Positions 32,895-45,648 of a DNA stretch of 64,000 bases are shown one piece after another. Source of the DNA: Bugulina stolonifera. Its lineage: Eukaryota; Bryozoa; Gymnolaemata; Cheilostomatida; Bugulidae. The notes under the pieces are model-generated. The model made no database searches and had not been told where the DNA came from. It was given only the letters and a program-made list of their open reading frames with translations. The stretch spans positions 4,213,996 to 4,277,995 of the forward strand of contig OW285193.1 of assembly GCA_935421135.1 (NCBI GenBank), read 5' to 3'. A program made the translations under genes and the position numbers. Within the stretch, counting starts at the first letter, position 1. Every line of letters begins with the position of its first letter.

Positions 32895-35800
32895 GTAGGT
32901 GTATCGGTTGTAGTAGGTGTAGTGGTTGTAGTAGGTGTATCGGTTGTAGTAGGTGTAGTGGTTGTAGTAGGTGTGGCAGTTGTAGTAGGTGTAGTGGTTG
33001 TAGTAGGTGTGGCAGTTGTAGTAGGTGTATCGGTTGTAGTAGGTGTATCGGTTGTAGTAGGTGTATCGGTTGTAGTAGGTGTAGTGGTTGTAGTAGGTGT
33101 GGCAGTTGTAGTAGGTGTAGTGGTTGTAGTAGGTGTGGCAGTTGTAGTAGGTGTATCGGTTGTAGTAGGTGTATCGGTTGTAGTAGGTGTATCGGTTGTA
33201 GTAGGTGTATCGGTTGTAGTAGGTGTGGCAGTTGTAGTAGGTGTATCGGTTGTAGTAGGTGTATCGGTTGTAGTAGGTGTATCGGTTGTAGTAGGTGTAT
33301 CGGTTGTAGTAGGTGTGGCAGTTGTAGTAGGTGTATCGGTTGTAGTAGGTGTATCGGTTGTAGTAGGTATATCGGTTGTAGTAGGTGTGGTGGTTGTAGT
33401 AGGTGTATCGGTTGTAGTAGGTGTATCGGTTGTAGTAGGTGTATCGGTTGTAGTAGGTATATCGGTTGTAGTAGGTGTGGCAGTTGTAGTAGGTGTATCG
33501 GTTGTAGTAGGTGTATCGGTTGTAGTAGGTGTATCGGTTGTAGTAGGTGTATCGGTTGTAGTAGGTGTGGCAGTTGTAGTAGGTGTATCGGTTGTAGTAG
33601 GTGTATCGGTTGTAGTAGGTGTATCGGTTGTAGTAGGTGTATCGGTTGTAGTAGGTGTATCGGTTGTAGTAGGTGTATCGGTTGTAGTAGGTGTGGCAGT
33701 TGTAGTAGGTGTGGCAGTTGTAGTAGGTGTATCGGTTGTAGTAGGTGTATCGGTTGTAGTAGGTGTATCGGTTGTAGTAGGTGTGGCAGTTGTAGTAGGT
33801 GTGGCAGTTGTAGTAGGTGTGGCAGTTGTAGTAGGTGTATCGGTTGTAGTAGGTGTATCGGTTGTAGTAGGTGTATCGGTTGTAGTAGGTGTATCGGTTG
33901 TAGTAGGTGTGGCAGTTGTAGTAGGTGTATCGGTTGTAGTAGGTGTATCGGTTGTAGTAGGTGTATCGGTTGTAGTAGGTGTATCGGTTGTAGTAGGTGT
34001 GGCAGTTGTAGTAGGTGTATCGGTTGTAGTAGGTGTATCGGTTGTAGTAGGTATATCGGTTGTAGTAGGTGTGGTGGTTGTAGTAGGTGTATCGGTTGTA
34101 GTAGGTGTATCGGTTGTAGTAGGTGTATCGGTTGTAGTAGGTATATCGGTTGTAGTAGGTGTATCGGTTGTAGTAGGTGTATCGGTTGTAGTAGGTATAT
34201 CGGTTGTAGTAGGTGTATCGGTTGTAGTAGGTGTATCGGTTGTAGTAGGTGTATCGGTTGTAGTAGGTATATCGGTTGTAGTAGGTGTATCGGTTGTAGT
34301 AGGTGTATCGGTTGTAGTAGGTGTATCGGTTGTAGTAGGTGTATCGGTTGTAGTAGGTGTATCGGTTGTAGTAGGTGTATCGGTTGTAGTAGGTGTGGCA
34401 GTTGTAGTAGGTGTGGCAGTTGTAGTAGGTGTATCGGTTGTAGTAGGTGTGGCAGTTGTAGTAGGTGTGGTGGTTGTAGTAGGTGTGGCAGTTGTAGTAG
34501 GTGTGGCAGTTGTAGTAGGTGTGGCAGTTGTAGTAGGTGTATCGGTTTTAGTAGGTGTATCGGTTGTAGTAGGTGTATCGGTTGTAGTAGGTGTATCGGT
34601 TGTAGTAGGTGTATCGGTTGTAGTAGGTGTATCGGTTGTAGTAGGTGTATCGGTTGTAGTAGGTGTATCGGTTGTAGTAGGTGTATCGGTTGTAGTAGGT
34701 GTGGCAGTTGTAGTAGGTGTGGCAGTTGTAGTAGGTGTATCGGTTGTAGTAGGTGTGGCAGTTGTAGTAGGTGTGGTGGTTGTAGTAGGTGTGGCAGTTG
34801 TAGTAGGTGTTGCAGTTGTAGTAGGTATGACAGTTGTAGTAGGTGTATCGGTTGTAGTAGGTGTATCGGTTGTAGTAGGTGTATCGGTTGTAGTAGGTGT
34901 ATCGGTTGTAGTAGGTGTATCGGTTGTAGTAGGTGTATCGGTTGTAGTAGGTGTATCGGTTGTAGTAGGTGTATCGGTTGTAGTAGGTGTATCGGTTGTA
35001 GTAGGTGTATCGGTTGTAGTAGGTGTGGCAGTTGTAGTAGGTGTATCGGTTGTAGTAGGTGTATCGGTTGTAGTAGGTGTATCGGTTGTAGTAGGTGTAT
35101 CGGTTGTAGTAGGTGTATCGGTTGTAGTAGGTGTGGTGGTTGTAGTAGGTGTATCGGTTGTAGTAGGTGTATCGGTTGTAGTAGGTGTATCGGTTGTAGT
35201 AGGTGTATCGGTTGTAGTAGGTGTATCGGTTGTAGTAGGTGTATCGGTTGTAGTAGGTGTATCGGTTGTAGTAGGTGTGGCAGTTGTAGTAGGTGTGGCA
35301 GTTGTAGTAGGTGTATCGGTTGTAGTAGGTGTGGTGGTTGTAGTAGGTGTATCGGTTGTAGTAGGTGTATCGGTTGTAGTAGGTGTGGCAGTTGTAGTAG
35401 GTGTGGTGGTTGTAGTAGGTGTGGCAGTTGTAGTAGGTGTGGCAGTTGTAGTAGGTGTATCGGTTGTAGTAGGTGTGGCAGTTGTAGTAGGTGTGGCAGT
35501 TGTAGTAGGTGTATCGGTTGTAGTAGGTGTGGCAGTTGTAGTAGGTGTGGTGGTTGTAGTAGGTGTGGCAGTTGTAGTAGGTGTGGCAGTTGTAGTAGGT
35601 GTGACAGTTGTAGTAGGTGTGGCAGTTGTAGTAGGTGTATCGGTTGTAGTAGGTGTGGCAGTTGTAGTAGGTGTGGCAGTTGTAGTAGGTGTATCGGTTG
35701 TAGTAGGTGTGGCAGTTGTAGTAGGTGTGGCAGTTGTAGTAGGTGTATCGGTTGTAGTAGGTGTGGCAGTTGTAGTAGGTGTGGCAGTTGTAGTAGGTGT

Positions 35801-38800
35801 GGCAGTTGTAGTAGGTGTGGCAGTTGTAGTAGGTGTGGCAGTTGTAGTAGGTGTATCGGTTGTAGTAGGTGTGGCAGTTGTAGTAGGTGTGGCAGTTGTA
35901 GTAGGTGTGGCAGTTGTAGTAGGTGTGGCAGTTGTAGTAGGTGTATCGGTTGTAGTAGGTGTGGCAGTTGTAGTAGGTGTGGCAGTTGTAGTAGGTGTAT
36001 CGGTTGTAGTAGGTGTGGCAGTTGTAGTAGGTGTGGTGGTTGTAGTAGGTGTGGCAGTTGTAGTAGGTGTGGCAGTTGTAGTAGGTGTATCGGTTGTAGT
36101 AGGTGTGGCAGTTGTAGTAGGTGTGGCAGTTGTAGTAGGTGTGGCAGTTGTAGTAGGTGTGGCAGTTGTAGTAGGTGTATCGGTTGTAGTAGGTGTGGCA
36201 GTTGTAGTAGGTGTGGCAGTTGTAGTAGGTGTATCGGTTGTAGTAGGTGTGGCAGTTGTAGTAGGTGTGGTGGTTGTAGTAGGTGTGGCAGTTGTAGTAG
36301 GTGTGGCAGTTGTAGTAGGTGTATCGGTTGTAGTAGGTGTGGCAGTTGTAGTAGGTGTGGCAGTTGTAGTAGGTGTATCGGTTGTAGTAGGTGTGGCAGT
36401 TGTAGTAGGTGTGGCAGTTGTAGTAGGTGTATCGGTTGTAGTAGGTGTGGCAGTTGTAGTAGGTGTGGCAGTTGTAGTAGGTGTATCGGTTGTAGTAGGT
36501 GTGGCAGTTGTAGTAGGTGTGGTGGTTGTAGTAGGTGTGGCAGTTGTAGTAGGTAAGGCAGTTGTAGTAGGTGTATCGGTTGTAGTAGGTGTGGCAGTTG
36601 TAGTAGGTGTGGCGGTTGTAGTAGGTGTGGCAGTTGTAGTAGGTGTGGCAGTTGTAGTAGGTGTGGCAGTTGTAGTAGGTGTGGCAGTTGTAGTAGGTGT
36701 TGCAGTTGTAGTAGGTATGACAGTTGTAGTAGGTGTATCGGTTGTAGTAGGTGTATCGGTTGTAGTAGGTGTATCGGTTGTAGTAGGTGTATCGGTTGTA
36801 GTAGGTGTATCGGTCGTAGTAGGTGTATCGGTTGTAGTAGGTGTATCGGTTGTAGTAGGTGTATCGGTTGTAGTAGGTGTATCGGTTGTAGTAGGTGTAT
36901 CGGTTGTAGTAGGTGTGGCAGTTGTAGTAGGTGTATCGGTTGTAGTAGGTGTATCGGTTGTAGTAGGTGTATCGGTTGTAGTAGGTGTATCGGTTGTAGT
37001 AGGTGTATCGGTTGTAGTAGGTGTGGTGGTTGTAGTAGGTGTATCGGTTGTAGTAGGTGTATCGGTTGTAGTAGGTGTATCGGTTGTAGTAGGTGTATCG
37101 GTTGTAGTAGGTGTATCGGTTGTAGTAGGTGTATCGGTTGTAGTAGGTGTATCGGTTGTAGTAGGTGTGGCAGTTGTAGTAGGTGTGGCAGTTGTAGTAG
37201 GTGTATCGGTTGTAGTAGGTGTGGTGGTTGTAGTAGGTGTATCGGTTGTAGTAGGTGTATCGGTTGTAGTAGGTGTGGCAGTTGTAGTAGGTGTGGTGGT
37301 TGTAGTAGGTGTGGCAGTTGTAGTAGGTGTGGCAGTTGTAGTAGGTGTATCGGTTGTAGTAGGTGTATCGGTTGTAGTAGGTGTGGCAGTTGTAGTAGGT
37401 GTATCGGTTGTAGTAGGTGTATCGGTTGTAGTAGGTGTATCGGTTGTAGTAGGTGTATCGGTTGTAGTAGGTGTGGCAGTTGTAGTAGGTGTGGCAGTTG
37501 TAGTAGGTGTGGCAGTTGTAGTAGGTGTATCGGTTGTAGTAGGTGTGGCAGTTGTAGTAGGTGTGGCAGTTGTAGTAGGTGTATCGGTTGTAGTAGGTGT
37601 GGCAGTTGTAGTAGGTGTGGCAGTTGTAGTAGGTGTGGCAGTTGTAGTAGGTGTGGCAGTTGTAGTAGGTGTATCGGTTGTAGTAGGTGTGGCAGTTGTA
37701 GTAGGTGTGGCAGTTGTAGTAGGTGTATCGGTTGTAGTAGGTGTGGCAGTTGTAGTAGGTGTGGTGGTTGTAGTAGGTGTGGCAGTTGTAGTAGGTGTGG
37801 CAGTTGTAGTAGGTGTATCGGTTGTAGTAGGTGTGGCAGTTGTAGTAGGTGTGGCAGTTGTAGTAGGTGTGGCAGTTGTAGTAGGTGTGGCAGTTGTAGT
37901 AGGTGTATCGGTTGTAGTAGGTGTGGCAGTTGTAGTAGGTGTGGCAGTTGTAGTAGGTGTATCGGTTGTAGTAGGTGTGGCAGTTGTAGTAGGTGTGGTG
38001 GTTGTAGTAGGTGTGGCAGTTGTAGTAGGTGTGGCAGTTGTAGTAGGTGTATCGGTTGTAGTAGGTGTGGCAGTTGTAGTAGGTGTGGCAGTTGTAGTAG
38101 GTGTATCGGTTGTAGTAGGTGTGGCAGTTGTAGTAGGTGTGGCAGTTGTAGTAGGTGTATCGGTTGTAGTAGGTGTGGCAGTTGTAGTAGGTGTGGCAGT
38201 TGTAGTAGGTGTATCGGTTGTAGTAGGTGTGGCAGTTGTAGTAGGTGTGGTGGTTGTAGTAGGTGTGGCAGTTGTAGTAGGTGTGGCAGTTGTAGTAGGT
38301 GTATCGGTTGTAGTAGGTGTGGCAGTTGTAGTAGGTGTGGCGGTTGTAGTAGGTGTGGCAGTTGTAGTAGGTGTGGCAGTTGTAGTAGGTGTGGCAGTTG
38401 TAGTAGGTGTTGCAGTTGTAGTAGGTATGACAGTTGTAGTAGGTGTATCGGTTGTAGTAGGTGTATCGGTTGTAGTAGGTGTATCGGTTGTAGTAGGTGT
38501 ATCGGTTGTAGTAGGTGTATCGGTTGTAGTAGGTGTATCGGTTGTAGTAGGTGTATCGGTTGTAGTAGGTGTATCGGTTGTAGTAGGTGTATCGGTTGTA
38601 GTAGGTGTATCGGTTGTAGTAGGTGTGGCAGTTGTAGTAGGTGTATCGGTTGTAGTAGGTGTATCGGTTGTAGTAGGTGTATCGGTTGTAGTAGGTGTAT
38701 CGGTTGTAGTAGGTGTATCGGTTGTAGTAGGTGTGGTGGTTGTAGTAGGTGTATCGGTTGTAGTAGGTGTATCGGTTGTAGTAGGTGTATCGGTTGTAGT

Positions 38801-41800
38801 AGGTGTATCGGTTGTAGTAGGTGTATCGGTTGTAGTAGGTGTATCGGTTGTAGTAGGTGTATCGGTTGTAGTAGGTGTGGCAGTTGTAGTAGGTGTGGCA
38901 GTTGTAGTAGGTGTATCGGTTGTAGTAGGTGTGGTGGTTGTAGTAGGTGTATCGGTTGTAGTAGGTGTATCGGTTGTAGTAGGTGTGGCAGTTGTAGTAG
39001 GTGTGGTGGTTGTAGTAGGTGTGGCAGTTGTAGTAGGTGTGGCAGTTGTAGTAGGTGTATCGGTTGTAGTAGGTGTATCGGTTGTAGTAGGTGTGGCAGT
39101 TGTAGTAGGTGTATCGGTTGTAGTAGGTGTATCGGTTGTAGTAGGTGTATCGGTTGTAGTAGGTGTATCGGTTCTAGTAGGTGTGGCAGTTGTAGTAGGT
39201 GTATCGGTTGTAGTAGGTGTATCGGTTGTAGTAGGTATATCGGTTGTAGTAGGTGTGGTGGTTGTAGTAGGTGTATCGGTTGTAGTAGGTGTATCGGTTG
39301 TAGTAGGTGTATCGGTTGTAGTAGGTATATCGGTTGTAGTAGGTGTATCGGTTGTAGTAGGTGTATCGGTTGTAGTAGGTATATCGGTTGTAGTAGGTGT
39401 ATCGGTTGTAGTAGGTGTATCGGTTGTAGTAGGTATATCGGTTGTAGTAGGTGTATCGGTTGTAGTAGGTGTATCGGTTTAGTAGGTGTATCGGTTGTAG
39501 TAGGTATATCGGTTGTAGTAGGTGTATCGGTTGTAGTAGGTGTATCGGTTGTAGTAGGTGTATCGGTTGTAGTAGGTGTATCGGTTGTAGTAGGTGTATC
39601 GGTTGTAGTAGGTGTATCGGTTGTAGTAGGTGTGGCAGTTGTAGTAGGTGTGGCAGTTGTAGTAGGTGTATCGGTTGTAGTAGGTGTGGCAGTTGTAGTA
39701 GGTGTGGTGGTTGTAGTAGGTGTGGCAGTTGTAGTAGGTGTGGCAGTTGTAGTAGGTGTGGCAGTTGTAGTAGGTGTATCGGTTGTAGTAGGTGTATCGG
39801 TTGTAGTAGGTGTATCGGTTGTAGTAGGTGTATCGGTTGTAGTAGGTGTATCGGTTGTAGTAGGTGTATCGGTTGTAGTAGGTGTATCGGTTGTAGTAGG
39901 TGTATCGGTTGTAGTAGGTGTATCGGTTGTAGTAGGTGTGGCAGTTGTAGTAGGTGTGGCAGTTGTAGTAGGTGTATCGGTTGTAGTAGGTGTGGCAGTT
40001 GTAGTAGGTGTGGTGGTTGTAGTAGGTGTGGCAGTTGTAGTAGGTGTGGCAGTTGTAGTAGGTATGACAGTTGTAGTAGGTGTATCGGTTGTAGTAGGTG
40101 TATCGGTTGTAGTAGGTGTATCGGTTGTAGTAGGTGTATCGGTTGTAGTAGGTGTATCGGTTGTAGTAGGTGTATCGGTTGTAGTAGGTGTATCGGTTGT
40201 AGTAGGTGTATCGGTTGTAGTAGGTGTATCGGTTGTAGTAGGTGTATCGGTTGTAGTAGGTGTGGCAGTTGTAGTAGGTGTATCGGTTGTAGTAGGTGTA
40301 TCGGTTGTAGTAGGTGTATCGGTTGTAGTAGGTGTATCGGTTGTAGTAGGTGTATCGGTTGTAGTAGGTGTGGTGGTTGTAGTAGGTGTATCGGTTGTAG
40401 TAGGTGTATCGGTTGTAGTAGGTGTATCGGTTGTAGTAGGTGTATCGGTTGTAGTAGGTGTATCGGTTGTAGTAGGTGTATCGGTTGTAGTAGGTGTATC
40501 GGTTGTAGTAGGTGTGGCAGTTGTAGTAGGTGTGGCAGTTGTAGTAGGTGTATCGGTTGTAGTAGGTGTGGTGGTTGTAGTAGGTGTATCGGTTGTAGTA
40601 GGTGTATCGGTTGTAGTAGGTGTGGCAGTTGTAGTAGGTGTGGTGGTTGTAGTAGGTGTGGCAGTTGTAGTAGGTGTGGCAGTTGTAGTAGGTGTATCGG
40701 TTGTAGTAGGTGTGGCAGTTGTAGTAGGTGTGGCAGTTGTAGTAGGTGTATCGGTTGTAGTAGGTGTGGCAGTTGTAGTAGGTGTGGTGGTTGTAGTAGG
40801 TGTGGCAGTTGTAGTAGGTGTGGCAGTTGTAGTAGGTGTGACAGTTGTAGTAGGTGTGGCAGTTGTAGTAGGTGTATCGGTTGTAGTAGGTGTGGCAGTT
40901 GTAGTAGGTGTGGCAGTTGTAGTAGGTGTATCGGTTGTAGTAGGTGTGGCAGTTGTAGTAGGTGTGGCAGTTGTAGTAGGTGTATCGGTTGTAGTAGGTG
41001 TGGCAGTTGTAGTAGGTGTGGCAGTTGTAGTAGGTGTGGCAGTTGTAGTAGGTGTGACAGTTGTAGTAGGTGTGGCAGTTGTAGTAGGTGTATCGGTTGT
41101 AGTAGGTGTGGCAGTTGTAGTAGGTGTGGCAGTTGTAGTAGGTGTGGCAGTTGTAGTAGGTGTGGCAGTTGTAGTAGGTGTATCGGTTGTAGTAGGTGTG
41201 GCAGTTGTAGTAGGTGTGGCAGTTGTAGTAGGTGTATCGGTTGTAGTAGGTGTGGCAGTTGTAGTAGGTGTGGTGGTTGTAGTAGGTGTGGCAGTTGTAG
41301 TAGGTGTGGCAGTTGTAGTAGGTGTATCGGTTGTAGTAGGTGTGGCAGTTGTAGTAGGTGTGGCAGTTGTAGTAGGTGTGGCAGTTGTAGTAGGTGTGGC
41401 AGTTGTAGTAGGTGTATCGGTTGTAGTAGGTGTGGCAGTTGTAGTAGGTGTGGCAGTTGTAGTAGGTGTATCGGTTGTAGTAGGTGTGGCAGTTGTAGTA
41501 GGTGTGGTGGTTATAGTAGGTGTGGCAGTTGTAGTAGGTGTGGCAGTTGTAGTAGGTGTATCGGTTGTAGTAGGTGTGGCAGTTGTAGTAGGTGTGGCAG
41601 TTGTAGTAGGTGTGGCAGTTGTAGTAGGTGTATCGGTTGTAGTAGGTGTGGCAGTTGTAGTAGGTGTGGTGGTTGTAGTAGGTGTGGCAGTTGTAGTAGG
41701 TGTGGCAGTTGTAGTAGGTGTATCGGTTGTAGTAGGTGTGGCAGTTGTAGTAGGTGTGGCGGTTGTAGTAGGTGTGGCAGTTGTAGTAGGTGTGGCAGTT

Positions 41801-42435
41801 GTAGTAGGTGTGGCAGTTGTAGTAGGTGTGGCAGTTGTAGTAGGTATATCGGTTGTAGTAGGTGTGGCAGTTGTAGTAGGTGTATCGGTTGTAGTAGGTG
41901 TATCGGTTGTAGTAGGTGTATCGGTTGTAGTAGGTGTATCGGTTGTAGTAGGTGTATCGGTTGTAGTAGGTGTATCGGTTGTAGTAGGTGTATCGGTTGT
42001 AGTAGGTGTATCGGTTGTAGTAGGTGTGGCAGTTGTAGTAGGTGTATCGGTTGTAGTAGGTGTATCGGTTGTAGTAGGTGTATCGGTTGTAGTAGGTGTA
42101 TCGGTTGTAGTAGGTGTATCGGTTGTAGTAGGTGTGGTGGTTGTAGTAGGTGTATCGGTTGTAGTAGGTGTATCGGTTGTAGTAGGTGTATCGGTTGTAG
42201 TAGGTGTATCGGTTGTAGTAGGTGTATCGGTTGTAGTAGGTGTATCGGTTGTAGTAGGTGTATCGGTTGTAGTAGGTGTGGCAGTTGTAGTAGGTGTGGC
42301 AGTTGTAGTAGGTGTATCGGTTGTAGTAGGTGTGGTGGTTGTAGTAGGTGTATCGGTTGTAGTAGGTGTATCGGTTGTAGTAGGTGTGGCAGTTGTAGTA
42401 GGTGTGGTGGTTGTAGTAGGTGTGGCAGTTGTGGT
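32895..42435. repeat. Giant 18-bp minisatellite, array 1 (about 530 units)
   Basis: Plus-strand unit GTAGTAGGTGTXXXXGTT-type; variants GTAGTAGGTGTGGCAGTT, GTAGTAGGTGTATCGGTT and GTAGTAGGTGTGGTGGTT. On the minus strand these read [12 protein letters not shown] and P-T-T-T-T-T. Rare variants are GTATGACAG, GTTGCAG, GGTAAGG and GTATATCGG. A marker ATGACAG unit recurs at 34827, 36717, 38427 and 40064, giving higher-order periods of 105, 95 and 91 units. A 1-nt deletion at about 39479 (TCGGTTTAGTAGG) breaks the frame. The right end abuts unit B of the duplication. Confidence 0.97.
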
Positions 42436-42871
42436 AGGTGGTCTAAAGTCAAGGCAACCATTTTTGACTTCAATATTTGTCTATTTGATACAAGTCTGGT
42501 ATGAACTCTGTGTAGACAAGGTGGTCATGGAAGAGTGTCGGTTTAGAACACGGGCACTGATTCCCGGTGAATCGTCCTTTTCAAAGAAGCCAAGCTATTT
42601 GCCGTGCTAGGTGAGTAGGCGCCGTAGAACCCCCGGACATAAACTTCTCCCCGGATGGGCTCTTTTCGCATGCATGGAGTCAAATCTCTAGGTACTCATG
42701 CAGTTGTAAAATACCCTTGCTGCAGGAATATATTACATGTACATGTATATATAAGACTATGGGCAAATCCCCTGTCACCTTATCGAGACAAGTTGGCCTT
42801 GTCATGTACTTCGTTGGTCGAGCATACTGATATTCCTCACCCACGAAGCTGATACAGTGGTTGATGCTGTC

Positions 42872-45212
42872 TGTTCAATTTGGAGGCTAAAATAGCATGC
42901 AATAAACAAAGGAAGATCTGTATAAAATACAAGAAAACTAAAATGCTTGAGTGTCTTAGAGAATATAGAATTTTGAGAGAAGAGAATAAGAAGTTGTTCA
43001 AAAGTTGACACACTCTACAACCCATTTATTAGGGGTGGCACTAAACCGTTTTTTTCAAACATGTCAATAATATTAAAGGCAACAACGATACCATACATTG
43101 CTTGGAGATGCCGTCAGGTACCCCCACTCTAGATAGGTTTAAAATAGCTCAGGCATTAAACAAATACTTTCAGTCGGTATTTACTGGTAATAAGCCCTTT
43201 CCAAATATACCTGAAGTTAACACTAATCCTTTTGTAATTACCTCATAACTAAAATGAAAAAAGGACCAGATGGGATTACAGTGTAGATTCTCTCTTTAGA
43301 TCCTAGTATCACTGCATCCATACTAACTGATATATATATATTGTTCAATCTTTCAGTCAGAACTGGTAGCATTCCCAAGGATTGCTATTGTTGTCCCAAT
43401 TTTTAAAAATGGAAAAAGGGACCAATCTTGCAATTATAGGCCAGTTTCTTTGACCAGCACATACTGCAACCACAAATAGATAGACTACTGGTTTCAAACC
43501 AACATGGGTTTAGAAGATCACTCTCCTGCTCCACACAATTAGTCACTGTGGTGCAGGATATTTCAGCTTCATATGAGAAGGGTGAAGAAGTTCACTTCGC
43601 CGTTTTGGATTTTAGCAAGGCTTTCGATTTGATACCGTATCACAAACTAATGACTAAACTAATAGACATGAAGATTGACACTTATATAGTAAAGTGGATA
43701 GCAAATTTCTTGACAAATAGATCTCAGAGAATTCAATCTGACCCTATCAATGTTACATCTGGTGTCCCCTAGGGAAGTGTATTGGGTCCAACTCTTTTCC
43801 TCATCTACATTAATGACATCGTCACATCCATAACACATTCAGACATCAAGCCGTTTGCTGATCATCCTCTAATATACAAGACCATAAAATCTCCCTCTGG
43901 CAGTTTAGATTTTCAAAATAACTTAAACAGGAGTTTTTCCAATTCCATGAAATTTAATTCTTCGAAAAGTAAAGTTGTAGTTTTCACATCTACATCTAGA
44001 TTTGCTGCTACTTTCAATAGCGACTACTATTTGAAGAAGTAAACAATGTAAAATATCTTGGTGCTTATTTAAATTCACAGCTTAAAGGGGTTATGCCACG
44101 TGTTCTAAGGTAGCATTAAGACGCACTCAGCTATTTAGTGGCACACTATATTTAGTGCCTAAATATTTCTTATTCTAGTACTGTAGTTGTCCTATTGTTT
44201 GTGCCTTCCAGGCTATATTTAGAACAACTAGGCCACAACACAATGTATAGGCATATAGAAGAACGCAATAATAGCCGCCGTATAGAGTATGACCAGATGA
44301 AATACATGACCTACCAATAAAGGTAGCTAGTTATTGCCAGCAAAAGGAGCGCCCAGAAAAATTCAAAAACTTGCACAAGTTATCCTACAGCTATATTAGT
44401 AAACACTGTGAAATCATTTGTTCACTACTGTACTCTTTCTATGCAAACAGCTTGAATTCAGCAATTTTCTCTATAAGGCATAAAGCACGCAGTTGCGTCT
44501 TCATAACAAAGTTGCGTTTGAAGCAGCATTGAATAGTGCTAATGAGTCAAGCATGGGCAAGAGGACACAACTCCGCTTATAGTAGCGGAAATGCAACAAA
44601 CCCAAATAAGAGATGCTGCATTGAATATAGACATAAACCACATGTCATAACCCCTTTAAATGGGACACACATATAGAATATATCATTAGTAAAGCCTCGT
44701 CCATGTTAGGTTTGCTAAGGTATGCTTTGTGGGATGCTCTGTCCAATGTTAAGAAAGTAGCTTATTTTTCATTATGCTGATCAATACTTGAGTTTCGTTG
44801 CGAAGTATGGAACCCCTATTTTAAACATCATGTAAATAAGTGAGCACCTTAGCAAAATCGAGCTATCAGATTGATCTACAATCGGAGGGGATGGGATGTA
44901 TCTATCAGTAAGATGCTAAAGGAACATCAAATTGAGTCTTTAGAAAAGAGGCGTCGGTCATTTCGCATCAATTGTTTCACAATGTAGTCTCAATGAACCT
45001 CAACATCCCAACCTTTGTAAGTTATTGAACTCCATGCCATCTAATGATCTAAATGTTACCGCTCGTTCTGGTTCCTTTAACTCTTTGTACATGGACTCTA
45101 AAACTAACATCTACCTGCAGAGTTCTCTGATTAGAGCATCTCGGGAACTGAGAACAGGGGAACTAGTGGCGGAATAATATAACATACTGACAAACTGAAG
45201 GTCTCAATTTCC
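42872..45212 (+). pseudogene. Decayed non-LTR retrotransposon, copy B
   Basis: Copy of 30090-32430 carried by the 12,782-bp duplication, with the same premature stops, the same FADH box and the same inserted element. One substitution was noticed (43514). Confidence 0.9.
44086..44655. mobile_element. TTAA-flanked MITE inside the LINE, copy B
   Basis: Copy of 31304-31873 within unit B of the tandem duplication, at the same position in the LINE, so it inserted before the duplication. Confidence 0.88.
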
Positions 45213-45648
45213 TCCAATTGAAGTTTTTCAGACTCGGCAGACAGACAGACAGTTGAAACCTCTGCCAGAAATTGACAATTTTTAACAGACGTGTAACGAA
45301 GTCCTTGACCGTGGACAGATAATATATCCTAGCTACAGGAAAATATAATAATTTTAAAATTCACGATTAGATATTATGTACATGTAGGGCTGTATACAAT
45401 ATGTATATTGTGTCTGGCTTTATGGGATCAGTCCATTGGTGTGATTTTAAACCGCCATCACCCATTTGAAACCGATTCCAGCTACATTGACCGTGTTTTT
45501 GTCAATGTATAATGAACTGCTACTAAATACAAGTATGCATTTCTACATGGAACCAACCCAAATGTAGTCGATACACCTGCACCATGCAATGTCACATTAT
45601 TTTTTAAAGTAGAAATGGATTAAACTCTTCCTTTCAACGTTCTGTAAA

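Larger units (their letters stand above)
29654..42435. repeat. 12,782-bp tandem duplication, unit A
   Basis: 29654 onward (AGGTGGTCTAAAGTCAAGGC) recurs at 42436 onward at a constant offset of 12,782 bp for every landmark compared. Unit A contains a decayed LINE, an inserted TTAA element and the first 18-bp array. The flanks differ immediately outside (ACC before 29654, array sequence before 42436). Confidence 0.95.
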
